Source: Saccharothrix syringae (GTDB lineage: Bacteria > Actinomycetota > Actinomycetes > Mycobacteriales > Pseudonocardiaceae). Taken from it: a stretch of 64,000 nucleotides of DNA. Below the pieces are notes generated by a model that made no database searches, had not been told where the DNA came from, and saw only the letters and a list, made by a program, of their open reading frames with translations. The stretch's first letter is position 1, and each line of letters opens with the position of its first letter. Both the position numbers and the translations under genes were made by a program. The stretch spans positions 1,922,001 through 1,986,000 of the forward strand of contig NZ_CP034550.1 of the NCBI RefSeq assembly GCF_009498035.1, read 5' to 3'. Of this stretch, positions 18,248-25,239 are shown in pieces.

Positions 18248-19041
18248 CCCACCACCGCCCGGATCGCGGCCAACTCGGCGGCGAACTCCGCGTCGGCCGG
18301 GTAGTCGTCGTCCCGCTCCAGCAGCACACCCGGCGGGTCGACCCGCTCGCACAGCGCGGCGAGCACGTCGAGGACCGCCCGGGGGACCGCGTGGGCGTGC
18401 GTGTCGTGGTAGATCCCGTGGTGCTCGGCGCCACCCGCGACGTGCACGTAGGCCAGGTGCTCCAAGGGGATCTCGTCGAGGAAGCGGTCGACGTCGGTGC
18501 CGAGGTTGCGGGCGTTGGCGTAGAGGTTGGCGACGTCGACGAGGAGGCGGCACCCGGTCCGCTCCACCAGCTCGGCGAGGAACCGGCCCTCGGTCAGCTC
18601 CCCGCCGGGCCAGTCCAGCAGGGCGGCCACGTTCTCCAGGGCGAGCGGGACGGGGAGGTCCTGCTGGACGGCCTTGACGTTGGCGACCAGGACGTCGAGG
18701 GCGTCGCGGGTGCGGGGGAGGGGCATGAGGTGGCCCGAGTCCAGGCCGCCCGCGCGGACGAAGCAGACGTGGTCGCTGACCAGCGGGGCGTCCAGGGCCT
18801 CGGCCAGTTCGGCCAGGTGGGTGACGCGGTGGGCGTCCACGGGGTCCGCGCCGCCGAGGGAGAGGGAGACGGCGTGCGGGAGGACGGGCAGGCCGCGGTC
18901 GCGCAGGAGGAGGACGGATTCCGGGAGGTGGGCGGGGTGCAGGTTCTCGGCGACCACTTCGACGAAGTCGAGGTCGGGGAGGCGTTCGACGGTGAGGTCG
19001 ATCTCGGGGCGCCAGCCGATGCCCACACCGAGCTTGTGCAT
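18244..19041 (-). CDS. DUF692 / MNIO-family metal-dependent oxidase
   Basis: This is a 265-residue TIM-barrel protein of the DUF692 family (multinuclear non-heme iron oxidases such as MbnB, TglH, ChrH). Known members use two or three iron ions and oxygen to modify cysteine or other residues in peptide substrates. The expected ligand motifs are all visible: His56 ([11 protein letters not shown]), His91 (SDHVCF), Glu136 (ALENVA), Asp169 and Asn172 (LLVDVANLY), His200 (YVHVAGG), Asp213 and His215 ([10 protein letters not shown]), Glu242 (LLERDDDYP). GIGWRPE at the N-terminus is typical. The ATG has GGAGG about 6 bases upstream. It is coupled to the partner gene downstream, and two Cys-tailed TIGR04222-like genes lie upstream. 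Substrate inferred, not proven. Confidence 0.92.
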   Translation of the reverse strand: MHKLGVGIGWRPEIDLTVERLPDLDFVEVVAENLHPAHLPESVLLLRDRGLPVLPHAVSLSLGGADPVDAHRVTHLAELAEALDAPLVSDHVCFVRAGGLDSGHLMPLPRTRDALDVLVANVKAVQQDLPVPLALENVAALLDWPGGELTEGRFLAELVERTGCRLLVDVANLYANARNLGTDVDRFLDEIPLEHLAYVHVAGGAEHHGIYHDTHAHAVPRAVLDVLAALCERVDPPGVLLERDDDYPADAEFAAELAAIRAVVG

Positions 19042-19062
19042 GATTGGCCTCCTGAGCTGCGG

Positions 19063-19080
19063 GTTTGTAATTCGTCAAAC
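19063..19080. promoter_or_regulatory. Inverted repeat in AT-richer DUF692 promoter region
   Basis: GTTTG and CAAAC form a 5-bp inverted repeat with 8 bases between, 22 bases before the DUF692 start. The region 19042-19132 is clearly AT-richer than its surroundings, as expected for a promoter. No confident -35/-10 pair is seen, so an operator role is only possible. Confidence 0.25.
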
Positions 19081-19132
19081 ACGATCGGGTGATGGATGTA
19101 CGGAAACGGGGGGCAAATCACTCGGTTAGATC

Positions 19133-19540
19133 ATGAAGGAACCCGCGCCGACCACCACACCACTCCCACCACCCCCACTGCGACCGCTGCACCACCCCGA
19201 CCCCCACGACCACCCCACCCCTCACACCGCCACCGGCCCCACTCACCACGCCGCCCGCCACGCTCGCCCCGCTTGCCCCTGCGCCGCCCGCCCCCGCGCT
19301 GCCCGCCGCACCTGCCACGCCGGCCCTTGCGCCGCCCGCCACACCTGCGCCACCGGCCAGCCCTGCCCTGCCCGCCGCACCAGCCGTGCCCACGACGTCA
19401 GCCCTGCCCGCAACACCGGACCCGCCCGCCACGCCGGCCCTGCCCGCACCACTTGCCACGGCACCCCTGCCCACCGCGCCGGCCATGCCCACACCCGGCC
19501 GCCGCACCAGCCCCGGCCGCCGCCCCACCTCGCCCCGTGA
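19133..19540 (+). CDS. Possible low-complexity Ala/Arg/Pro/His/Cys-rich protein
   Basis: This is a 135-codon plus-strand reading frame, divergent from the DUF692 gene and convergent with the TIGR04222-like gene, its stop 5 bases from that gene's stop. The frame uses C or G at almost every third position (mostly C), a clear three-base periodicity. The opposite strand also has an open frame (19118-19528, Gly/Ala/Val-rich) but with poor third-position bias. The product would be rich in Pro, Ala, Arg and His, with CxC and repeated RxC/GPC cysteines from about residue 45. There is no ribosome site before the ATG and no family match. The stretch may be only a C-rich low-complexity insertion. Confidence 0.3.
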   Translation: MKEPAPTTTPLPPPPLRPLHHPDPHDHPTPHTATGPTHHAARHARPACPCAARPRAARRTCHAGPCAARHTCATGQPCPARRTSRAHDVSPARNTGPARHAGPARTTCHGTPAHRAGHAHTRPPHQPRPPPHLAP

Positions 19541-19545
19541 CGTGA

Positions 19546-20511
19546 TCAGTCACCCCCACCGCCGCCACAACCCCCACCGCCGCAAGACGACCCACCGCCA
19601 CACGACGACCCGCCGCTGTCCGACCCGCCACTCCCGCAACTGCTGCTCGAACAACTCCCGCACCCGCCACCGCAAGACGACCCCCCGCCGTCCCCACCGC
19701 GCCCACGCACCCGCCGCCGCAAAGTCCCGGCCGCGGCCTGCGTGATGCCCAGCACCTCCCACACCGCCCGCCGCCCGACGCGGCCCAGCAACCCGTGGCA
19801 CGCCACCAGCGCCACCCGGTCCGCCGCCGCCAGCCCGCCGGCTGTCGCGTCCGAGCCACCCGAGCCACCCGCGATCCCGCCGGCCCGAGCCGACGACGCT
19901 TTCCGGCCCGCCGAACCCGAACCCGGCAGACCGCTCGCCCGGCGCTCGGCCTCCGCCGCCGCCAACCGCAGTCGCCGGGCCGCGGCCAGGCCGGCGCCGG
20001 TCAGCGGCCGCGCGGCGCGGCCGGTCACGACCCAGAAGACCAGCGCGACCGACAAACCCGCCCAGAACACCGCGAACGGCACGTCCAGCGCGATGTTGAG
20101 CACCAGCAGCACACCCACCGCCACCAGCAGGAACCGTCGCAGCAGGCGGATCGCCGCGCGTCGTCCCGGCGGGGTGAGGTAGCCGCGGGCGATCAGGTCC
20201 TGGCGCAGCGCCTGGGCTTCCGCGCTTCCCGCGACCGAGGTGATCACGTCGCCGAGGGACTGCGGCACCACGCGCAGCGCGCGCGTCTGCAACGGGCTCC
20301 ACGTCCGGCCGGGCAGGTGCACGGCGCTGACCGCCCCGCCGCGCGAGATGCGCAGCGCCCCGGCCTCGACCAGCGACACCACGGCGACCTCCGCCGCGCG
20401 TCCCGGACCGGCCATCAGGAACGCCTGCTCCTCCGGTCGGGGCTCGGGTGCCGAAGCCCCGGGTCCCGTCGAACCCGCCGGAGCCGGGGTCCACGAAGTC
20501 GCCACCGCCAT
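19546..20511 (-). CDS. TIGR04222-like membrane protein with Cys/Gly/Ser tail (1)
   Basis: This is a 321-residue protein. The ATG at 20511 follows TTGGAGGG, a good ribosome site. A globular N-terminal part (about 20-120) includes EEQAFLMAGPGRAAEVAVVSLVEAGAL. Two membrane helices follow around 130-175 (FLLVAVGVLLVLNIALDVPF and FWAGLSVALVFWVV), then a cytosolic-looking region with LAAADRVALVACHGLLGR. The C-terminal 45 residues are low-complexity and carry seven cysteines in SSCGGG- and GCGSC-type units, ending GGCGGGGGD. This layout fits the TIGR04222 group, proteins with a simple Gly/Cys tail that I recall being found near DUF692 genes. The tail is the proposed substrate of the neighbouring MNIO enzyme. 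Confidence 0.8.
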   Translation of the reverse strand: MAVATSWTPAPAGSTGPGASAPEPRPEEQAFLMAGPGRAAEVAVVSLVEAGALRISRGGAVSAVHLPGRTWSPLQTRALRVVPQSLGDVITSVAGSAEAQALRQDLIARGYLTPPGRRAAIRLLRRFLLVAVGVLLVLNIALDVPFAVFWAGLSVALVFWVVTGRAARPLTGAGLAAARRLRLAAAEAERRASGLPGSGSAGRKASSARAGGIAGGSGGSDATAGGLAAADRVALVACHGLLGRVGRRAVWEVLGITQAAAGTLRRRVRGRGGDGGGSSCGGGCGSCSSSSCGSGGSDSGGSSCGGGSSCGGGGCGGGGGD

Positions 20512-20978
20512 CGCCCTCCAACCCGCTGTCGCCGTCCAGGTACTGGCCGGTGAGCCGTCTGCTCGCGAACCACCCGCCGGTTGACGGTCACCCGTTGCTG
20601 TGACGCCAACACGAAAGGGCGACAACCCCGAAGCGGCCGCACCGGGGGAGCGGTGCATGAGACGGGTCCGGATGGGTGATCGGTTCCACCCGTTCGTCGT
20701 CGAACACCGCCGGCCGCGAGTGGTCGGGCGACGCCGGTCCCAACCGTGCCGACCCCTTGTGCGGCACGGGTGGGACCGGCGGTGCGCGCCAGGCCCCGGC
20801 GCGCGGTCAACCCGGCCGGGTCGACCTGGGGGCAGCTCCCGTGACCTGGGCGAACACCCGCACCGAACCACCCCCGGAGGAAAGCCCCCGCGCGGCCCCG
20901 GTCACCCGCTCGAGCCGCGGCACCACCGGCACCGCGACCACCGGCGCCACGCCGCACCACCACGGGAAGCCGGCCACC
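20512..20978. other. Intergenic region between the two TIGR04222-like genes
   Basis: This is a 467-base gap. It is GC-rich, and open frames exist on both strands, but none has a convincing start or family signature. It probably holds a separate promoter for the downstream TIGR04222-like gene, whose ribosome site (TTGGAGGG) is clear. No hairpin or operator stands out. Confidence 0.4.
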
Positions 20979-21896
20979 TCAACCGCCGCCACCGCCGCCG
21001 CAGCCGCCACCACCGCCGCCGCAGGACGACCCGCCGCCGCAAGACGAGCCACCACCACAAGACGAACCGCCGCTGCAAGACGAGCCGCCACCGCAGGACG
21101 ACCCCACCGCCACAGGCCCCGACCTGACCCGAACGGGCCGGGGCGGGCGGGCCGCCGCGCGCAGCACGACGTCCGGGTGGGCGTCGAACCCCTTGAGGGC
21201 GACCGGCTCGGCCGCGCGGGCCGAGCCGGTCACCCCCCACCCCCTGGTGACCTCGCCTGCGCGAGCCAGTGACACCGCGGCGTCCCCGCGCGCGGTGAGC
21301 ATCGGCGAAGGGACCTTCGCCGCGAAGAAGACCAGCACCCCGGTCGCGACCAGCGACAGCGTCAGCCACCCGACGGACGAGCCCACGCCCAGCTCGACCA
21401 CCCAGCGCACCAGCCCCACCGCGAGCACCAGCACCGACGGCGCCACGCCGCGGCGGGCCGACGACCGCACCCGGTCGGGCTCCACCAGCAACCCGCGCTC
21501 GACGAGCCGGCGCCCGACCGCGCGCGGCGCCTCGGCACCCGCCACCTGCTCGAACAGCAGGTGCAGCGTCCGGTACCGGTAGCGCGTCACGTCCGCCAGC
21601 ACGGCCTGGTCGACCGGGTGGTCGACGACGGGCCTGCCCGCGACCCGCACGGCCCCGTTGCGGGCGGGCACCAGCGCGCCGGTCTCCACCAGGCGCGCCA
21701 CGGACGCCTCGACCACCCGTCGCGGTCCGCCGGTCAGGTAGGCGACGTCCAGCAGGTCGGGCACCTCGTCGGGGGCGCCTCCCCGCGTCCCCCGCAGGCG
21801 CGCCCGCACCACCGCCGCGAACACCAGCGCCAGGACCGCCGCGATCCAGTAAAGCTCCAGGAATCCGGGGCTCGACAGCCCCCACGGTTGCTCCAC
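20979..21896 (-). CDS. TIGR04222-like membrane protein with SSCGGG repeats (2)
   Basis: This is a 305-residue paralogue of the neighbouring Cys-tailed protein. The GTG at 21896 is chosen because AGGGGGT precedes it and the sequence EQPWGLSSPGFLELYW matches the usual start of TIGR04222 proteins. A membrane helix follows at once (LYWIAAVLALVFAAVVRARL), then the helical TIGR04222 domain (DLLDVAYLTGGPRRVVEASVARLVETGAL). Two more helices lie around 180-220. The tail has five near-perfect SSCGGG units, then GGGCGGGGGG, six cysteines in all. An in-frame ORF extends to 21968 but lacks a ribosome site. It lies 467 bases upstream of gene (1), in the same orientation. Confidence 0.82.
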   Translation of the reverse strand: MEQPWGLSSPGFLELYWIAAVLALVFAAVVRARLRGTRGGAPDEVPDLLDVAYLTGGPRRVVEASVARLVETGALVPARNGAVRVAGRPVVDHPVDQAVLADVTRYRYRTLHLLFEQVAGAEAPRAVGRRLVERGLLVEPDRVRSSARRGVAPSVLVLAVGLVRWVVELGVGSSVGWLTLSLVATGVLVFFAAKVPSPMLTARGDAAVSLARAGEVTRGWGVTGSARAAEPVALKGFDAHPDVVLRAAARPPRPVRVRSGPVAVGSSCGGGSSCSGGSSCGGGSSCGGGSSCGGGGGGCGGGGGG

Positions 21897-22085
21897 GGTC
21901 CACCCCCTGTGGGCCTCGGTGGAACCGGGTCCACCAGCCAGGAGGCAATCGTGTGCCCGGGAACACACACCATCAAGGGGGCTTTAGCAAGCCTTAGGGT
22001 TGACAATCTGCGCTTCCGCAATAGTACGGCCCCGCGGGTTCCGAACCCCTCGGCGGTCCGGAGCCCACGGGGCCGTCGTGGCGGA

Positions 22086-22151
22086 TCAGGAGGACGAGGC
22101 GCCGTCCACGCCGCCGGAGCCCTCGCCGTCCGTGCCCTTGAACATGCGCAT
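22086..22151 (-). CDS. Possible 21-residue peptide downstream of msrB
   Basis: This short ORF encodes MRMFKGTDGEGSGGVDGASSS. It starts at an ATG with a very good ribosome site (GGGAGGA, 3 bases upstream) and lies 44 bases past the msrB stop on the same strand. The product is hydrophilic, rich in Gly and Ser, with no cysteine and no signal. It could be a real small protein or a chance ORF. An internal ATG at 22145 is an alternative start. Confidence 0.35.
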   Translation of the reverse strand: MRMFKGTDGEGSGGVDGASSS

Positions 22152-22195
22152 GATTCCTCCCAGTGCGGTTCTCTCCACCGTGCCGAGCTGGCCCC

Positions 22196-22633
22196 TCAGT
22201 CTGCTCGACCGCCGGGGTCCTCGACCAGACGCAAACTCACCGAGTTGATGCAGTAGCGCTGATCGGTGGGCGTGTTGTAGCCCTCACCCTCGAAAACGTG
22301 CCCCAGGTGGCTGTGGCACGTGGCGCACAACACCTCGGTGCGGACCATCCCGTAGGAGCGGTCCTCGCGGAGGATCACCGCGTCACCGGCACGGGGCGCG
22401 TAGAACGACGGCCAGCCGCAGTGCGAGTCGAACTTGGTGTCGCTGCGGAACAGCTCGGCCCCGCACGCGCGGCAGGAGTAGACGCCCTCGGTCTTGGTGT
22501 CGGTGTACTCGCCCGTCCACGCGGGTTCGGTGCCCGCCTCGCGCAGCACCGCGTACTCCTTGGGCGTCAGCACCTCGCGCCACTCGAGTTCGGAGCGAAC
22601 CACCTTCGGGGTGGCGCCGACGACAGGTTCCAT
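22196..22633 (-). CDS. msrB: Peptide-methionine (R)-S-oxide reductase MsrB
   Basis: This is a 145-residue single-domain MsrB, the normal length. It reduces methionine-R-sulfoxide in oxidised proteins in the cytosol, using thioredoxin. Visible motifs are two zinc-binding CxxC pairs, CRACGAELF near residue 54 and CATCHSHLGHVF near 105, the substrate-pocket stretch FDSHCGWPSFY, and the catalytic cysteine in RYCINSVSLRL near residue 128. The ATG start leads into EPVVGATPKVVRSELEW. It sits next to the DUF692/TIGR04222 cluster but on the far side of that cluster's promoter region, so a functional link is not shown. Confidence 0.95.
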   Translation of the reverse strand: MEPVVGATPKVVRSELEWREVLTPKEYAVLREAGTEPAWTGEYTDTKTEGVYSCRACGAELFRSDTKFDSHCGWPSFYAPRAGDAVILREDRSYGMVRTEVLCATCHSHLGHVFEGEGYNTPTDQRYCINSVSLRLVEDPGGRAD

Positions 22634-22668
22634 GTCCCCAAAACTAGTCGATGCCCGGCCGGAGGTGC

Positions 22669-22983
22669 TCAGCCGAACAGGACGGCGAGCAGGTCGCCGA
22701 GGTAGTACCAGACGCTGACGGCCACGCCCAGCAGGATCAGGCCCACCACGACCACCGCGGTGAGCCGGCGCAGCCCGCCCGCGCGGTTGGCGGAGTCGGC
22801 GAACTCGGCGACGCCCTCCAGCGAGCCCTCGACGGTGTAGTTGGACCGCTGCCGCTGCATGCGGTCCAGGTGCGCGGCGAACGCCCTGGTCTCGGGGTCC
22901 TCCGGGTCGAGGCCGATCAGCTCGTCCTCCAGCCAGTCCTCGGGCCGGTCGTCGGGGTGGTCGGCGGCTCGGGCACTGGCCAT
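22669..22983 (-). CDS. Small hypothetical membrane protein
   Basis: This is a 104-residue protein with a hydrophilic, acidic N-terminal half (DDRPEDWLEDELIGLDPEDPETRAFAAHLDRM) and a paired hydrophobic stretch near the C-terminus (LTAVVVVGLILLGVAVSVWYYLGDLLAVLFG) that should form one long or two short membrane helices. I do not recognise a named family. It lies between the asparaginase gene (21 bases upstream) and msrB (35 bases downstream) on the same strand and may be cotranscribed with both. Confidence 0.7.
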   Translation of the reverse strand: MASARAADHPDDRPEDWLEDELIGLDPEDPETRAFAAHLDRMQRQRSNYTVEGSLEGVAEFADSANRAGGLRRLTAVVVVGLILLGVAVSVWYYLGDLLAVLFG

Positions 22984-23004
22984 GCCGCCAGGGTAGTCGG
23001 TGGT

Positions 23005-23952
23005 TCAACCCGCGAGGGCCCGCGCGGGCCGAACCGCCCCGACCGGGCGACCGTGGCCCAGCACCGGGAACGTGGCCAGCTCGTCGGGCGCGTCGACGGC
23101 CAGCCTGCGCAGCGCGGCCACCACGACCACGGCCCGCGCGCGGCTGGAGCCGTCGGCGATCTTGCAGGCCACGGCCTCGCCGGTGGGCAGGCCGACGGCG
23201 TAGACGCCCTCGGCGCCGTCCTTGGCCACCGCGCCCGGCATGGCGCGCATGAGCTTGGTGACGTCGCGGTCGGTGCCGCCGACCCACTCCGGGTGGCGGG
23301 TCATCGCCCGGGCGACGCGGTGCTCGTGGGTGCCCTCGCCCGCGGTGGCGAGCGTGCTGAACGCCCTGGCCAGGCCCTTGAGGCTGATGCCGAACAGCGG
23401 CGCGCCGCAGCCGTCGACGCCCTCGGCGCCGATGGGTTCGCCCGCCAGCTCCTCCAGGGTGGCGCGGATGGCGGCCTGGAGCGGGTGGGCGGGGTCGAGG
23501 TAGTCGTGGGTGGACCAGCCGTTGACCGCGCAGGTGGCGAGCATGGCGGCGTGCTTGCCCGAGCAGTTCATGTAGAGCGGGGCGGCGCCGCGGCCGGCGG
23601 CGAAGTGGTCCCTGAGGGCCTGCTCGCCGATGGGCAGGCCGGGGGTGCACTGGAGGGCGGTCTCGTCGAGGCCGTGCGCGCGCAGGACGCGGCGCACGCC
23701 CTCGACGTGGAAGTCCTCGCCGGAGTGGCTGGCGCAGGCCAGGGCGAGCAGTTCGCCGTCGAGGTCGAGGCCGTGCCGGAGCATGGCCAGCGCCTGCACG
23801 GGCTTGTTGGACGAGCGCGGGTAGGTCGTGTCGTGGGGGCGGCCCACGGTCAGCGCCTCGCGGCCGTCGCGGTCCAGGGCGATGACCGAGCCGTGGTGCA
23901 CGGATTCCAGGAACCCGCCCCGCCAGACCTCGGCGACCAGCTCGTGCGCCAT
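23005..23952 (-). CDS. L-asparaginase II (AnsA/PF06089 type)
   Basis: This is a 315-residue protein of the asparaginase II family found in rhizobia and actinobacteria. The product hydrolyses L-asparagine to aspartate and ammonia. Family signatures are PRSSNKPVQALAML near residue 45, ACASHSGEDFHV near 72, and MNCSGKHAAMLATC near 128, then DGCGAPLFGISLKGLARAFSTLA and the KDGAEGVYAVGLP motif. There is no signal peptide, so it is cytosolic. The ATG at 23952 is preceded by GGGAGGG. It is divergent from a GntR/FadR-type regulator with a palindromic site between them, which suggests that this gene is a target of that repressor. Confidence 0.92.
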   Translation of the reverse strand: MAHELVAEVWRGGFLESVHHGSVIALDRDGREALTVGRPHDTTYPRSSNKPVQALAMLRHGLDLDGELLALACASHSGEDFHVEGVRRVLRAHGLDETALQCTPGLPIGEQALRDHFAAGRGAAPLYMNCSGKHAAMLATCAVNGWSTHDYLDPAHPLQAAIRATLEELAGEPIGAEGVDGCGAPLFGISLKGLARAFSTLATAGEGTHEHRVARAMTRHPEWVGGTDRDVTKLMRAMPGAVAKDGAEGVYAVGLPTGEAVACKIADGSSRARAVVVVAALRRLAVDAPDELATFPVLGHGRPVGAVRPARALAG

Positions 23953-23976
23953 GCGTCCCTCCCGGATCTCGCTGCC

Positions 23977-23990
23977 AACTGTCGACAGTT
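23977..23990. promoter_or_regulatory. Palindromic operator AACTGTCGACAGTT
   Basis: This perfect 14-bp palindrome lies in the 74-base gap between the asparaginase gene and the divergent GntR-family gene. Its TGTCGACA core has the TGTnnACA form recognised by many FCD-type GntR regulators. Position and form suggest autoregulation and control of the asparaginase gene. Confidence 0.65.
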
Positions 23991-24026
23991 AACATGGCGT
24001 CGGGCGACCTGCGCTAGGAGACGTTG

Positions 24027-24671
24027 ATGACACCTCCCCTGCACCTCAGCCTGGCCGGTCAGGCCGTGGAGGTGCTCCGCGAGCTGGTGCTGACCGGCGA
24101 GATCCCGCCCGGCACGCGGCTCAACGAGGTCGAGCTGGCCCAGCGCCTGGGCATCTCGCGCGGGCCGCTGCGCGAGGCGATCCGGCACCTGGCGTCCGAG
24201 GGGCTGCTGGTGCTGGTGCCGCACCGGGGCGCGTCCGTGCCCACCGCCGACGCGGCCGAGGTGCAGGCCCTGTTCGAGCTGCGCACGGCGCTGGAGTGCG
24301 CGGCGGCGCAGCTCGCGGCGTCGCGCCGGACCGAGGCCGACGTGGTGCGGCTGCGGGCGGTGTGCGAGGAGTCGCGCCGGGCCAACGCGCTCGGGCAGCG
24401 CTTCCCCTACCGGCTGGACCTGGCGTTCCACCAGGCGCTGCTGGACGCGGCCCGCAGCCCGCGCATCGCCGAGCAGGTGCGGTTGGTGCAGCAGCGGGTG
24501 GTGCTGCTGCGCAGCGCGCTGCGCGACGACCCGCCGCACCAGCACGCCTCGCTGGACGACCACGACGCGCTGGTCGCGGCCGTGGCGGCGGGGGAGCCGG
24601 AGCGGGCGTCGGAGGTGATGCGCAAGCACCTCGCGCGGGTGTGCGCGCAGATGCTGACCGGCCTGGGCTGA
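24027..24671 (+). CDS. GntR-family (FCD) transcriptional regulator
   Basis: This is a 214-residue regulator. Residues 1-70 form the winged helix with GEIPPGTRLNEVELAQRLGISRGPLREAIRHLASEGLLVLVPHRGA, a textbook GntR DNA-binding domain. Residues 80-210 are the helical FCD ligand-binding domain, with the conserved FELRTALE segment, the DLAFHQAL histidine and DDHDALVAAVAAGE. FCD regulators usually sense organic acids or amino acids through a bound metal. The start is the ATG at 24027 with AGGAG 6 bases before it; a TTG directly upstream is less likely. Divergent from the asparaginase gene, which may be controlled by it. Confidence 0.93.
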   Translation: MTPPLHLSLAGQAVEVLRELVLTGEIPPGTRLNEVELAQRLGISRGPLREAIRHLASEGLLVLVPHRGASVPTADAAEVQALFELRTALECAAAQLAASRRTEADVVRLRAVCEESRRANALGQRFPYRLDLAFHQALLDAARSPRIAEQVRLVQQRVVLLRSALRDDPPHQHASLDDHDALVAAVAAGEPERASEVMRKHLARVCAQMLTGLG

Positions 24672-24784
24672 GGGGCGCGCACCCCGCACAGGGGGCGCAC
24701 AGGCGGCTCATCCCCGGCGCACAGGCCGGGTGGCGACGCTGGCCGGTGTTCGCGGACCGGCCGCGGACCAGTCGAGGAGTCGCC

Positions 24785-25192
24785 ATGAACACCGATCACC
24801 CGCCGCAGCAGGCCGTCTGGGGCGCACCCGGGCCGGCCGACGGGACCGCGGCACCGGGGAAGCCTTGGCCGCGCGGCCGGAACGCGCTGGTGGCGGGGGC
24901 GCTGGGGATCGCGGTCGCGAGCGGCCTGGCCGGGTTCGGGGTGGGGATCGCCACCGGGAGCGGGGGCACGGCCGTGGAGGACGGGACGGGTTCCGGCGGG
25001 CCGCCCGGGGGTGGGTACGGCCGGTTCGGCACACCGCCCGATGGCCGGTTCGGCACGCCGCCCGACTTCGGGGACGGCACCCAACCGGACGCCGGCACCG
25101 GGTCCGACGACGGCACAGGCACAGGCACGGGCACGGGCACCGAGTCCGACACCGGCACCGACACCGGCACCGGCGAGGCGTCGTCGACCTGA
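24785..25192 (+). CDS. Hypothetical single-span protein with Gly/Thr repeat tail
   Basis: This is a 135-residue protein. A short cytosolic N-terminus (NTDHPPQQAVWG) leads to a membrane helix around residues 33-58 (ALVAGALGIAVASGLAGFGVGIA). The remainder should be outside and is low-complexity: GRFGTPPD repeated twice, then GTGTGTGTGTESDTGTDTGTG. No enzyme domain is present and I do not recognise the family. GAGGAGT before the ATG is a good ribosome site. It is convergent with the acyl-CoA dehydrogenase gene, with a strong hairpin between. Confidence 0.75.
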   Translation: MNTDHPPQQAVWGAPGPADGTAAPGKPWPRGRNALVAGALGIAVASGLAGFGVGIATGSGGTAVEDGTGSGGPPGGGYGRFGTPPDGRFGTPPDFGDGTQPDAGTGSDDGTGTGTGTGTESDTGTDTGTGEASST

Positions 25193-25196
25193 CCCG

Positions 25197-25231
25197 CCCG
25201 TGCCCGCGGCGATCCCCGCCGCGGGCACGGG
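25197..25231. terminator. Bidirectional hairpin terminator
   Basis: A perfect 15-bp stem (CCCGTGCCCGCGGCG and its complement) with a five-base loop lies between two convergent stops at 25192 and 25240. Confidence 0.8.
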
Positions 25232-25239
25232 GGCGGGGG

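Noticed and set aside
19118..19528. A minus-strand Gly/Ala/Val-rich frame between the MNIO and TIGR04222-like genes, which would fit the operon direction
   Set aside because: Third-position bias is poor compared with the opposite frame; no start signal and no ordered segment.
22000..22248. Plus-strand frame of 82 codons across the msrB downstream region
   Set aside because: No ribosome site and no codon bias; overlaps the opposite-strand msrB end and the 21-codon ORF.
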